Shown here: positions 17,048 through 25,441 of the stretch, piece after piece
Numbering within the stretch: position 1 is the first letter of the stretch
Layout of the letters: every line of letters begins with the position of its first letter
Assembly: GCA_963703165.1 (NCBI GenBank)
Contig: OY969798.1
Location: forward strand, 3,720,001 to 3,784,000
Direction of reading: 5' to 3'
DNA from: JBQTKD01 sp963703165
GTDB taxonomy: Bacteria; Actinomycetota; Actinomycetes; Sporichthyales; Sporichthyaceae
DNA length: 64,000 nt
Notes under the pieces: model-generated
Database searches by the model: none
Told to the model about the DNA's origin: nothing
Seen by the model: the letters and a program-made list of their open reading frames with translations, nothing else
Position numbers and translations under genes: made by a program

Positions 17048-18065
17048 GCAGGACCTGCGCCCGCCGTTGTGCGCCGACGTGACCCGCCCGGACGAGCACA
17101 ACGCGCCCGCCGAGCATCGCCGCGAGGGCCATTCCCACGCCGGCCACTCGCACGCGGGCCACTCGCACGCGGTCAGCGCGGACGCCGACCGGCGCTACCT
17201 CTGGATCGCGCTGTTCCTGCTGACGGGGTTCCTGATCGGCGAGGTCATCGTCGCGCTGGCCATCGGTTCGCTGGTGCTGCTGGCCGACGCGGGCCACATG
17301 CTCACCGACGCCGCCTCGATCGCCGCGGCGTTGTGGGCGATGCGCCTGGCCGCGCGGCCGGCCACCACGAGGTGGACCTTCGGGCTCAAGCGGGCGGAGA
17401 TCCTGTCGGCCTGCGCGAACGGAGTCACCCTGATCGTCGTCGGCCTGATCATCGCGGTCGAGGCGGTCCGTCGACTCTTCGCCCCGCCCGACGTCGAAGG
17501 CGTCGGCGTCCTCGTCGTGGCGATCATCGGGGTCGTGGTCAACGTCGCCGCCACCGCGGTGCTCGCGCGCGCGAACCGGTCGAGCCTCAACGTCGAGGGT
17601 GCGTTCCAGCACGTGCTCACCGACCTGTACGCCTTCATCGGTACCGCGGTCGCCGGCGTGATCATCCTGCTCACCGGCTTCGACCGCGCCGACTCGATCG
17701 CCTCATTGCTCGTGGTCGCGCTGATGCTGATCTCGGGCTGGCGGCTGGTGCGCGAGTCCGGCCGGATCCTGCTGCAGGGCACCCCGGCGGAACTGGACCT
17801 GGCTGACGTGCAGTCACATCTGTTGTCCGTCGACCATGTCCGCGAGGTGCACGACCTGCACGCCTGGACGGTCACGTCGGGTCTGCCCAGCCTGTCGGCC
17901 CACGTGGTGGTCGACGACGAATGCTTCACCGACGGACATTCCGCGGCGCTGCTGTGTCAGTTGCAGCGGTGCCTGGTCGGGCACTTCGACGTCGAGCACT
18001 CGACGTTCCAACTCGAACCGGCCGGGCACCGGACGCACGAGACGGGCACGCACTCCTGCCCGTGA
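17040..18065 (+). CDS. Cation diffusion facilitator (zinc/cobalt exporter), CzcD-like
   Basis: The 341-residue protein exports divalent cations by proton antiport. It has a His-rich N-terminus (three GHSHA units, residues 30-44), six membrane segments, and the two transport sites LLADAGHMLTDAAS (TM2) and HVLTDLYAFIG (TM5). The C-terminal cytoplasmic domain includes HDLHAWTV. It overlaps the ArsR-type sensor by 8 bp (ATGAGTGA) and is therefore co-translated with it. The context points to zinc or cobalt export; the exact ion is inferred. Confidence 0.9.
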   Translation: MSEQDLRPPLCADVTRPDEHNAPAEHRREGHSHAGHSHAGHSHAVSADADRRYLWIALFLLTGFLIGEVIVALAIGSLVLLADAGHMLTDAASIAAALWAMRLAARPATTRWTFGLKRAEILSACANGVTLIVVGLIIAVEAVRRLFAPPDVEGVGVLVVAIIGVVVNVAATAVLARANRSSLNVEGAFQHVLTDLYAFIGTAVAGVIILLTGFDRADSIASLLVVALMLISGWRLVRESGRILLQGTPAELDLADVQSHLLSVDHVREVHDLHAWTVTSGLPSLSAHVVVDDECFTDGHSAALLCQLQRCLVGHFDVEHSTFQLEPAGHRTHETGTHSCP

Positions 18066-18080
18066 CGGCCTCGCGACGGA

Positions 18081-18736
18081 TCAGACCGGCTGTCCACCCC
18101 GCTGCTTGATCATGTCGTTCATGGCGTCGATCTCGGAGTTCTGCGCGAAGACCATCTTCTCCGCGAGCTCGCGGACCGCCGGCACGTCGGTACGGGCCAA
18201 GGCCGCCTGCGGCCATCTCCACCCCGCCGCGGTGGTGCGCGATCATCAGCCGCAGGTAGTCCAGTTCGGCCGCGCGGCCCGACTCCTTGTTCAACCGCTC
18301 GAGGTCGGCCGCGGTCGCCATGCCTCGGCATGGCCATGTCCATCCCCGGCATGGAGTGCTCGCCACCCATCCACGCCATGGCGGGTCCCGACCCGGTCTG
18401 GGAGAGGCCCCACACCCGGAGCAGTTCGCCCATCGAGCCGATCTGGTACTGCTGGCCGAGCGCGATGTCAGAGGCGAGACGCCGCACGTCGGTGTCCTGC
18501 GTGCGGTCGCGGACGATCATCGACATCTCGACGGCCTGCGCGTGGTGGTCCTGCATGTCCCGGGCGAAGCCGGCGGCGGCACTGTCGTCGGACGGCGCCG
18601 CGACCGCGCCGCCGTCCGGCCACCGGACGAACATGATCGCGAGCGCGACGGCCAGCGTCACCACCAGCACACCGAGGACGGCGATGACCCCCCGCCCGCG
18701 CGGCGCGGGCGCCGCGATCGGGTAGGGGTCGGTCAT
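18081..18736 (-). CDS. DUF305 membrane-anchored protein, two frameshifts
   Basis: Reading from ATG 18736, the protein has one membrane helix (VIAVLGVLVVTLAVALAIMF) and two DUF305 halves. The first (FARDMQDHHAQAVEMSMIV) is in the starting frame. The second (YLRLMIAHHRGGVEMA) lies in the next frame after about 18331, and the C-terminus (ELAEKMVFAQNSEIDAMNDM) in the third after about 18207. Each step removes a single surplus base. DUF305 proteins are ferritin-like four-helix proteins with HH motifs, often near copper genes. It follows the DUF3105 gene by 8 bp, same operon. Sequence error is more likely than decay, because all motifs remain. Confidence 0.75.
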
Positions 18737-18744
18737 CCGGGTCG

Positions 18745-19395
18745 TCACAACGAAGCGCCGGGCACGCTCGTCCCATCCACACCGCCGGTGCACTGCGCGC
18801 CGGTCTCCGGCGACTGCTTGCCGAGGCGGTAGGTCTTGATGAAGTCCGGGATGCGCGGGTCATCGGCACCGGTCATCTGCATCTGACGGCCCCAGGCCGA
18901 CAGGACCACGGGCGCCGGCAGGTCCGGGTAGGGCGACATCACGCCGTAGGTCTTCGGCGTGAGGTCCTTCAGTTTGTCCACGTCCGACTTCGGCAGATCG
19001 GGCCGGTAGGTGATCCAGACCGCGCCGTGCTCGAGGGCGTGCACACCGTTCTCGTTACGGATCGGCGCGTCGTAGACCTTGCAGTTGGCCCAGGCCTGGT
19101 CGTGGTCGCCGCCCACCGGCGGGATCGGGTCGTAGGTGACCTCCGTGGTGACGTGCTTCGACGCCGGCGTGGAGATCTTCACCCCGGCCATCTCGCCGGC
19201 CGCGTCCGTGTCGACGTCGTTGCCGCCCTTGAGCGCCGCGACGGCGATGATGCCCGCGCCGAGGCTCAGGGCCACGGCGACGGCGACGCCGGTGACCATG
19301 CGGCGCTTGGCCTCCTTGCGTGCCTGCGCCTTCTTCATCTCCGCGACGCGCGCGGAGCGGTCACTGGCCGGACCCTGCGGTGCCTTCTTGCCCAC
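18745..19395 (-). CDS. DUF3105 membrane-anchored protein
   Basis: The 216-residue protein has a Lys/Arg-rich cytoplasmic N-terminus, one membrane helix (about residues 34-56) and an extracytoplasmic DUF3105 domain with PPVGGDHDQAWANCKVYD and VHALEHGAVWITYRP. The His and Cys residues in these motifs suggest metal binding. The biochemical role is unknown. It is the first gene of a pair with the DUF305 gene, an arrangement common in Actinobacteria, and lies between a zinc-type exporter operon and a metallothionein-like gene, so a metal-related role is plausible. Confidence 0.82.
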   Translation of the reverse strand: MGKKAPQGPASDRSARVAEMKKAQARKEAKRRMVTGVAVAVALSLGAGIIAVAALKGGNDVDTDAAGEMAGVKISTPASKHVTTEVTYDPIPPVGGDHDQAWANCKVYDAPIRNENGVHALEHGAVWITYRPDLPKSDVDKLKDLTPKTYGVMSPYPDLPAPVVLSAWGRQMQMTGADDPRIPDFIKTYRLGKQSPETGAQCTGGVDGTSVPGASL

Positions 19396-19591
19396 TGCTC
19401 ATGCCTCCGAGGTGAGTTGACCGGAGTACCGCCGGTCCGAACCGTCGCCGCCAGTATGCCCAGGCGGGGTGTGCGAGCCGGGGACGCGCGTGCTCCGTTT
19501 CTGCGTCCGTGACCTGATCGTTCAACGCGGGATCCCCCCGGATTGCTCCCGCAGCCCCGGCCGACCTACGGGGGGTGCCCGCCGGCATTCA

Positions 19592-19611
19592 ATACGGGGA
19601 GGGGGTATAGT
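19592..19611 (+). promoter_or_regulatory. Promoter and CsoR-like site of the metallothionein-like gene
   Basis: ATACGGGGAGGGGGTAT (19592-19608) is a G-tract flanked by inverted ATAC/GTAT, the layout of CsoR/RcnR-type metal operators. TATAGT at 19606-19611 is a good -10 element overlapping it. Transcription would begin about 30 bases before the ATG at 19648. Recognition by CsoR is inference. Confidence 0.5.
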
Positions 19612-19647
19612 CGTCGCAGTTGAACTTCTAGTGACGGAGGACTGCCA

Positions 19648-19710
19648 TGAACGACGCCGGCTGCTCGTGCAACCCGTGCAAGTGCGGGGACACCTGTAAC
19701 TGCGGCTGAA
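19648..19710 (+). CDS. 20-residue Cys-rich metallothionein-like peptide
   Basis: The frame ATG 19648 to TGA 19710 reads MNDAGCSCNPCKCGDTCNCG. Six of 20 residues are Cys, arranged C-x-C-x2-C-x-C-x3-C-x-C, which is metallothionein-like and suited to binding Cu(I) or Zn(II) as thiolate clusters. GGAGGACTGCC supplies a ribosome binding site directly before the ATG, a -10 element with a CsoR-like repeat lies 36 bp upstream, and a perfect 12-bp hairpin with a T-run follows 10 bp after the stop, so the unit is a complete small transcript. It is near zinc and DUF305 genes. No family name is claimed. Confidence 0.7.
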
Positions 19711-19720
19711 GCCGCTCTCG

Positions 19721-19764
19721 CTCCGCCCGGGTCGCTCTCAGGTGCCCGGGCGGAGCTCGTTTTG
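19721..19764 (+). terminator. Intrinsic terminator after the metallothionein-like gene
   Basis: GCTCCGCCCGGG (19721-19732) pairs perfectly with CCCGGGCGGAGC (19746-19757) and is followed by TCGTTTT. Confidence 0.85.
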
Positions 19765-19945
19765 CTGTCGATCACGAGTTGAGCCGAATGAGGGATCTCA
19801 CGCGCGGCCGGAAAATATCGCCTCGGCCCCCACCAAACTGGTCGATTCCCCGTACGGATTCGCTACCAGTGCGCGAATTTCGCGTACAGGGACCGTTCAG
19901 CCGGAGCAAGGTGTACGAAGTTCACCGAGGTCCGGGAGGGCAAAA

Positions 19946-20347
19946 GTGATCTCGAAGTACACGCAGAAGGTTGCTCTGATTCGTCCTCGTAAGCGGGACG
20001 AGGACGAGGGCCCGTGGGGCCGGAACGCCGGTGCCGCGATTCCTGCGCAGTTGAGCCCTGCGCAGTCCAATCCCGATCTGGACCCGGTCATTGCCAAGGC
20101 GGCCGAGCCGATCGATCCGCAGGCAGAAGCCGAGATGGAAGCTGCCTGGCGCGCCTACGGGGACGTCGTCGACGTCCTGAGCGCCATCACGCACGCGACT
20201 CGGTTGGCCGAGCGCGGAGTCTGTGCCGACACGCAGTTCTCGAACATCGACCTGCTGGCCTCCGACCTGGAGGCTGCCTGGGCTCGCTGGGAGTCCGCGC
20301 ACCAACGCGTCATCGGCGCGCAGCCGGGGACCGAACGCAACAGCTGA
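19946..20347 (+). CDS. Hypothetical protein, 133 residues
   Basis: I do not recognise this family. Starting at GTG 19946, which has GGGAGGG seven bases ahead, the protein has a basic N-terminus (YTQKVALIRPRKRDEDEGPW), a Pro/Ala linker and a C-terminal acidic helical region (AEAEMEAAWRAYGDVVDVLS and LLASDLEAAWARWESAHQRV). No signal, membrane helix or catalytic motif is seen. It follows the metallothionein unit after a terminator and is probably transcribed alone. Coding potential is supported by a G/C-rich third position and the ribosome binding site. Confidence 0.5.
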   Translation: MISKYTQKVALIRPRKRDEDEGPWGRNAGAAIPAQLSPAQSNPDLDPVIAKAAEPIDPQAEAEMEAAWRAYGDVVDVLSAITHATRLAERGVCADTQFSNIDLLASDLEAAWARWESAHQRVIGAQPGTERNS

Positions 20348-20559
20348 TCCTTCTCGTCACGGGGGCGCCGGAGACACTCTCTGGCGCCTTTCGGCATGGA
20401 GATCCACAACTCGGCAAGCGTCCGACCTGGATCTTGTGACTGAAGTGATTCGTGGGGTTTCGCGGCGTGGCTCACACCACTGAGGTCGATCTGCTGCCTA
20501 GGATCGTCACATTCCGGGCGCGATGCGAGCGCCCGCGACGGTGCGATTGGTGGGTAGGC

Positions 20560-20829
20560 GTGAGCGACATCATCAGCCCCACGGAGTACCTCGAGGCTCT
20601 CGTTCCGCGCGACGACCACATGACCTACCTGACTGTGGGCGGTCACGCGATGGACCCGGGCACTCCGGAGGAGACGCACTACGTGGTGCTGAGCCTGACT
20701 GATCAGGCCGACACCGACGAGGACGGCCGATTCCTCGACCTGTCGTCGTACCTGCTGCCCGACGAGGCGCGCCGCCTGGCCGGTCTGCTCGTGGCGGCGG
20801 CAGACGCGTACGACCCGTCGACGACCTGA
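20560..20829 (+). CDS. Hypothetical protein, 89 residues
   Basis: The product is not recognised. From GTG 20560 it reads a compact acidic protein with SPTEYLEALVPRDDHMTY, THYVVLSLTDQADTD and a C-terminal helix LLPDEARRLAGLLVAAAD. It has no signal or membrane segment. The pattern of two strands and a terminal helix suggests a small cytoplasmic alpha/beta fold. A longer frame starts at 20452, but the extra residues look non-coding. It is probably a single-gene unit. Confidence 0.45.
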   Translation: MSDIISPTEYLEALVPRDDHMTYLTVGGHAMDPGTPEETHYVVLSLTDQADTDEDGRFLDLSSYLLPDEARRLAGLLVAAADAYDPSTT

Positions 20830-20964
20830 CGTTCGCCAGGTCCGGTAGCGCGCTCCGGAACAACTGCAGGGTGCTCGTTCGTTATGAGCAGTGCCGGGGT
20901 CTGACCACCCGGCAGCAATACCCTGGTCATCCGCCCGCAGCTCGCGGGCACGGAGGAGTGCACG

Positions 20965-21780
20965 ATGCGTAGCAGTAATCCCGTCCTGTCCCGCTCGGAT
21001 GTGTTCAGCCGCAACGGCTACGGCACCTCCCAGCCGGCACCGGCTCCGGCGCCCGCGCCGGGTGGGATCGACTACCGCAGGCCCACGCCCTATGGCGACC
21101 AGACGGCGCCGCCGCCGTCCACGCGCGCCATGACGCTCGACGATGTCGTCTCGCGCACCGCGCTGCTGCTCGGCGTTGCCGTCATCACCGGCGCGCTGGC
21201 GTGGGCGGCTGACGTCGGTCTGGGCCTGGCGATCCTGGCCATGCTGGTCGGTCTGGGCCTGTCGCTGGTGAACTCGTTCAAGCGAGTCCCCAGCCCGCCG
21301 CTGATCATCGCCTACGCCGCGGTCGAGGGCATCTTCCTCGGCGCGTTCTCCCAGTACATCGAACACTCCCGCCCGGGCCTGGAAGGCGTGGCGGTGCAGG
21401 CGGTCGCCGGCACCGCGATCGTTTTCGCGGTCATGCTGGGCCTCTACAAGAGCGGCCGACTACGCGCGACGCCGCGCTTCACCAAGATGGTGGTCGGCGC
21501 GACCATCGGCTACATGGTGCTGATGCTCGGCAACCTGGTCCTGCGCATGTTCGACTCCGGCGCCAGCGCCTGGGGCGGCGGCTTCGGTCTGCTGACCGCA
21601 GGCGTCGGGGTGACGCTCGCGAGCCTGTTCCTCGTGCTGGACTTCGACATGGTCGAGGCGGGCATCCGCCAGGGTGCCCCCGAGATCGAGGCATGGCGCG
21701 CGGCGTTCGGCCTGACCGTCACCATCGTCTGGCTGTACTTCGAGATGCTGCGCCTGCTCTCGATCCTGCGGGGCGACTGA
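20965..21780 (+). CDS. Bax inhibitor-1 / YccA family membrane protein
   Basis: The 271-residue protein has a Pro/Ala-rich N-terminus of about 55 residues and seven membrane segments. The Bax1/YccA pattern is visible in AYAAVEGIFLGAFSQYIE, ATPRFTKMVVGATIGYMVLM and the last helix LTVTIVWLYFEMLRLLSIL. Related proteins are membrane channels or FtsH-associated factors; the bacterial role is not settled. GGAGGAG before the ATG supports the start. Two strong hairpins follow the stop. Confidence 0.85.
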   Translation: MRSSNPVLSRSDVFSRNGYGTSQPAPAPAPAPGGIDYRRPTPYGDQTAPPPSTRAMTLDDVVSRTALLLGVAVITGALAWAADVGLGLAILAMLVGLGLSLVNSFKRVPSPPLIIAYAAVEGIFLGAFSQYIEHSRPGLEGVAVQAVAGTAIVFAVMLGLYKSGRLRATPRFTKMVVGATIGYMVLMLGNLVLRMFDSGASAWGGGFGLLTAGVGVTLASLFLVLDFDMVEAGIRQGAPEIEAWRAAFGLTVTIVWLYFEMLRLLSILRGD

Positions 21781-21812
21781 CGAAGAAGCCCTGGGTCCAC
21801 CGGCCTGGACGT

Positions 21813-21849
21813 GATGAAAGGCCCCCGTCATCGACGGGGGCCTTTCATC
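21813..21849. terminator. Strong terminator after the Bax1 gene
   Basis: GATGAAAGGCCCCCGTC and GACGGGGGCCTTTCATC are exact complements around a three-base loop, giving a 17-bp stem with A and T runs on either side, so it can work in both directions. Confidence 0.88.
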
Positions 21850-21886
21850 GTTCCGAGGGAGCGGTCGGATCGTCCGAGAAACGCGA

Positions 21887-21914
21887 AGGCCCCCGTCGCC
21901 ATTGACGGGGGCCT
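21887..21914. terminator. Second terminator with the same core, serving the convergent gene
   Basis: AGGCCCCCGTC and GACGGGGGCCT pair over 11 bp around a six-base loop. The core is the same as in the hairpin at 21813, and the position fits the end of the minus-strand gene at 21945. Confidence 0.75.
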
Positions 21915-21944
21915 CGCTCTGTGCGGCTGGACGTCTTACAGGAA

Positions 21945-22175
21945 CTATTCGAAGGAGCGGTGCGCCCGCTTCAGGTCGTACTCGTGGATGATCGCGGTGG
22001 CATGCCCGTGGGCGATGCCGTGCTCGTCGCGGAGCCAGTTCACCTTCTCCTCGAAACGTAGGAGGCCGGGGCCGTCCTCGATTTCTCGGAACCACTCGGG
22101 GAGATTTCGTCCGGTTGCGCCGGGGATCCGGGCAACCAGGTTCTGATGCGTCTCCTCGGAGTGGTGAAGTGACAT
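21945..22175 (-). CDS. DUF4287-like small protein
   Basis: The 76-residue protein starts at ATG 22175 (AGGCGG eight bases ahead). It contains HQNLVARIPGATGRNLPEWF and then KVNWLRDEHGIAHGHATAII, the pattern of DUF4287, a small helical protein with no known function, sometimes paired with a DUF5655 or DUF1801 domain. It has no signal peptide. It is convergent with the Bax1 gene across two terminators. Confidence 0.7.
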   Translation of the reverse strand: MSLHHSEETHQNLVARIPGATGRNLPEWFREIEDGPGLLRFEEKVNWLRDEHGIAHGHATAIIHEYDLKRAHRSFE

Positions 22176-22328
22176 GGGACCGCCTCTCGACATCGACAAT
22201 CTGGAGATCGGTCAGCCGGTCGCGTCCTCCGCGGATTGCGCTGGCTCACCGACGGTTCCTTGAGGGTGCCCGATGGTAAGCAGCGACACAAGACTCCGGC
22301 CTTAATCTCCAGCCGAGAATTCCGGCCG

Positions 22329-22334
22329 TATCGT
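22329..22334 (+). promoter_or_regulatory. -10 element TATCGT before GTG 22343
   Basis: TATCGT lies eight bases before the GTG start with no Shine-Dalgarno sequence, fitting a leaderless transcript. Confidence 0.45.
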
Positions 22335-22342
22335 GAGCGGCC

Positions 22343-22741
22343 GTGAGTCGAGGGCTGGACGGCGTTTCCGAGGCGCGGGCCGCTGCGCCGGCGCACGCAT
22401 TGGCCGACCTCCTGCGGACCCTGCCGGAGAGCCGGTTGCGCCGGGCCACGGCCGGCGAGAGCGTCGCGCAGGCGGCGCTACGGATCGCGCAGTTGCTCGC
22501 TGACACCGCCGCCGGAATCCACGACCGGGACGCAGCGGCCCCGACGATGCGTCAGGTTCCCGACCTCGGCCCGTTCGCGCTTCCCGACCAGCTCACGGTC
22601 ACCGCGACGGAGCTGGACGGGGCAGCGCGAGGCCTGGATGCGTCGACCCAGGTCTGGGCGCCCGACGGCAAGCGCAGCACCCTCGGTGCCGTGCTCGGTG
22701 TCGTGGCGAGCCGGACGGCGGCCCTGTTGGCGCTGGCCTGA
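22343..22741 (+). CDS. Hypothetical protein, 132 residues
   Basis: I do not recognise this family. The protein is mostly helical and Ala/Leu-rich (ALADLLRTLPESRLRRATAG, VAQAALRIAQLLADTAAGI), with a more polar middle (MRQVPDLGPFALPDQLTVTA) and a final hydrophobic helix (LGAVLGVVASRTAALLALA) that may be buried rather than membrane-spanning. It starts at GTG 22343 with a -10 element right before it. It ends 2 bp from the convergent SGNH hydrolase gene. Confidence 0.5.
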   Translation: MSRGLDGVSEARAAAPAHALADLLRTLPESRLRRATAGESVAQAALRIAQLLADTAAGIHDRDAAAPTMRQVPDLGPFALPDQLTVTATELDGAARGLDASTQVWAPDGKRSTLGAVLGVVASRTAALLALA

Positions 22742-22743
22742 CC

Positions 22744-23790
22744 TCAGGCCGCGCTGGGCTCGGCCGTGGAGGCCTCGCCCTGGCGCGGTTCGGGCAGCGG
22801 GGCGCGACGGCGGTGCCGCAGCAGTGCCCACGGTCCGCGCAGCCCGCCCTGGCGGACAAGCTCGCCACCCGCGGCACGTTCCTGGGCCGAGGCCGGCGCG
22901 ACCTCCGTACCGGGCGTCTCGACGGCCTCCACGGCGGCGAACGCGACCGGCAGCATGCCTGCGGCGGCCTCGGTCTCCGCAGCCAGTTCCTCGACCGGCC
23001 AGACACCCAGCGCGGCGCAGACCGACGGCAGGACAGCCATGGCGGCCCGCGCGTAGCCGGCGGCGGAGGGGTGGAAGCGGTCGGCGGAGAACATCTCGTG
23101 CGGAGCCGCGGAGAACTCCGGCCCGATCAGGTCACCGAGGGACACCGTCCGCCCGCCCGCCTCGACGACCACGATCGTCTGGGCGGCGGCCAGCTGACGG
23201 CTCCAGCGCCGCGCCAGGTACCGCAGCGGCTGGGCGATGGGTTCGATCGTGCCGAGGTCGGGGCAGGTCGCGACGACGACCTCGCACCCGGCCGCGCGCA
23301 GCCGACGCACGGCGGCGTCGAGCTGGGACACGGCGGTGGTGAGCGAGACGCGGTGGGTGATGTCATTGGCGCCGATCATGATCAGCGCGATGTCGGGCTT
23401 CTCGGCGAGCGCGAGGGTCACCTGGCGGTCCAGGTCCGCGCTGCGGGCTCCGACCAGGGCGGTGTCGGTCAGCTTCACCGGGCGCTCGGCGATACCGGCC
23501 AGACCCAGCGCGATCTGCGCGCCCGGGGTCTGGTCCCGGCGCTCCACGCCCAGGCCCGCGGCGCTGGAGTCACCGATCATCACCAACGAGATCGACGGGT
23601 CGCTCTCGGTGGCGGAGCCGTACAGGCCGTCATCGGCCGGCGGCAGCGTCTTCGGGACACCGACCCAGCGGCGGGCCAGCTTGGCCTCGGTCACGAGAAT
23701 CCCGGCCAGTGCGCCACCGGTCAGCGCCATTCCGGTGCCACCGAGCGCGGCTGCGCCCAGCAGTCGGCGAGCAGGACCCAGACCGCTCAT
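22744..23790 (-). CDS. SGNH/GDSL hydrolase with N-terminal membrane segment
   Basis: This 348-residue protein has an N-terminal hydrophobic segment (about residues 8-32), then an SGNH esterase fold: block I MIGDSSAAGLG carries the nucleophile Ser (near residue 75), block III has IMIGANDITHR, and block V has ADRFHPSAAGYARAA with the Asp/His pair. It should hydrolyse an ester outside the membrane; lipase, acyl-esterase or polysaccharide deacetylase activity are all possible. The C-terminal 80 residues are an Ala/Glu/Pro-rich and then Arg-rich tail. It is convergent with the hypothetical gene at 22343. Confidence 0.85.
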   Translation of the reverse strand: MSGLGPARRLLGAAALGGTGMALTGGALAGILVTEAKLARRWVGVPKTLPPADDGLYGSATESDPSISLVMIGDSSAAGLGVERRDQTPGAQIALGLAGIAERPVKLTDTALVGARSADLDRQVTLALAEKPDIALIMIGANDITHRVSLTTAVSQLDAAVRRLRAAGCEVVVATCPDLGTIEPIAQPLRYLARRWSRQLAAAQTIVVVEAGGRTVSLGDLIGPEFSAAPHEMFSADRFHPSAAGYARAAMAVLPSVCAALGVWPVEELAAETEAAAGMLPVAFAAVEAVETPGTEVAPASAQERAAGGELVRQGGLRGPWALLRHRRRAPLPEPRQGEASTAEPSAA

Positions 23791-24058
23791 GTCAGGTCCT
23801 GACTATTGAGCGAACGGTAAACAGCGTCGGCCATTTCGACGCACCTCCCCGAGCGGACAGGCAAGTCATCGGACGGCCCCGGCGTGGCGACCGTCTCCCC
23901 CAGAAATCGAATGTAGCTCCGGTCCTAGGCTGGCGCAGACGAAACGTCGAAGCCTTGGGGCGAACGTGAGAACGCGCTTCGGGTGGCCTTTGCGGCGTTT
24001 GCGTTGATTTGTGCGCAATCTTGATCACCGCCGACGACCCGGAAGCTGAGGCAGGGCC

Positions 24059-25423
24059 GTGGAGTACGTCGAGTCCATGTTGGACCTGGTTGGAAATACG
24101 CCGTTGGTGCGTCTTCGGTCAGTGACCGAGGGTTTGTCTCCTCTGGTACTTGCCAAGGTCGAGTACTTCAATCCCGGTGGGTCTGTGAAAGACCGCATCG
24201 CGACCCGCATGGTGGACGCCGCCGAGCAGTCCGGCGCGTTGCAACCGGGCGGGACGATCGTCGAACCGACCAGTGGCAACACCGGGATCGGGCTGGCTCT
24301 CGTGGCCCAGCAGCGCGGCTACAGCTGCGTGTTCGTCGTCCCGGACAAGGTCTCGACGGACAAGATCAACACCCTGCGCGCCTACGGGGCCGAGGTCGTG
24401 GTGTGCCCGACCGCAGTGGCGCCCGAGGACCCGCGCTCGTACTACCAGGTCTCCGACCGCCTCGTCCGGGAGCGCCCGGGCGCCTGGAAACCGGACCAGT
24501 ACTCCAACCCGAACAACCCGCGTTCGCATTACGAGACCACGGGTCCGGAGCTGTGGCGCCAGACCGACGGGCGCATCACACACTTCGTCTGCGGAATGGG
24601 TACGGGCGGCACGATCTCCGGGGTCGGGCGGTACCTCAAGGAAGCGTCCGACGGACGGGTGAAGGTCGTAGGCGCGGACCCGGTGGGCTCGGTGTACTCC
24701 GGCGGCACCGGGCGGCCCTACCTCGTCGAGGGGGTCGGTGAGGACTTCTGGCCGACCACCTACGACCGCGACATCGCCGACGAGATCCTCGCGATCAGCG
24801 ACGGCGACTCCTTCGACATGACCCGACGTCTGGCCCGCGAGGAGGGACTGCTGGTCGGCGGTTCCTGCGGCATGGCGGTCGCTGCCGCCCTGCAGATCGC
24901 CGCGCGCGGCACCCCGGACGACGTGATCGTGATCCTGCTGCCGGACTCCGGGCGCGGTTACCTGTCGAAGATCTTCAACGACGACTGGATGGCCGACTAC
25001 GGCTTCCTGTCGGCCGGCGGGGATGCGACCGTCGGGGAGGTCCTGGCCCGCAAGTCCGGGCCGACGCCGGAGTTCGTGCACATGCATCCCAACGAGACCG
25101 TACGCGAGGCGATCGACGTCATCCGCGAGTTCGGCGTCTCGCAGATGCCCGTCGTGCGCGCCGAACCGCCGGTGATGGCCGCGGAGATCGTAGGTGCCGT
25201 CGGGGAACGGGACCTGCTCGACAAGTTGTTCGGCGGGACCGCTGCTTTGTCCGACCGCCTCGAGGAGCACATGTCCGAGCCGCTGCCGATCGTCGGGGCG
25301 GGGGAGTCGGTGTCGGTGGCTATCCACGAACTCGAGCACGCCGGCGCCATCGTGGTCCTCGATGACGGCCGTCCGGTCGGCGTCATCACCCGCCAGGACC
25401 TGCTGGGCTACCTGGCCTCCTGA
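24059..25423 (+). CDS. cbs: Cystathionine beta-synthase
   Basis: The 454-residue enzyme joins serine and homocysteine to cystathionine with PLP, the first step of reverse transsulfuration. The PLP Lys is in NPGGSVKDRIA (near residue 43), the substrate loop is EPTSGNTGIGLALVA, and the phosphate-binding loop is GMGTGGTISGVGRYL. Two CBS domains follow (about residues 325-454), ending with VGVITRQDLLGYLAS; they normally regulate the enzyme. It starts at GTG 24059 with GAGGCAGGG ahead. A cystathionine gamma-synthase/lyase-type gene lies 6.5 kb downstream. Confidence 0.92.
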   Translation: MEYVESMLDLVGNTPLVRLRSVTEGLSPLVLAKVEYFNPGGSVKDRIATRMVDAAEQSGALQPGGTIVEPTSGNTGIGLALVAQQRGYSCVFVVPDKVSTDKINTLRAYGAEVVVCPTAVAPEDPRSYYQVSDRLVRERPGAWKPDQYSNPNNPRSHYETTGPELWRQTDGRITHFVCGMGTGGTISGVGRYLKEASDGRVKVVGADPVGSVYSGGTGRPYLVEGVGEDFWPTTYDRDIADEILAISDGDSFDMTRRLAREEGLLVGGSCGMAVAAALQIAARGTPDDVIVILLPDSGRGYLSKIFNDDWMADYGFLSAGGDATVGEVLARKSGPTPEFVHMHPNETVREAIDVIREFGVSQMPVVRAEPPVMAAEIVGAVGERDLLDKLFGGTAALSDRLEEHMSEPLPIVGAGESVSVAIHELEHAGAIVVLDDGRPVGVITRQDLLGYLAS

Positions 25424-25441
25424 CGGGGCGTCAGCGGTCCG

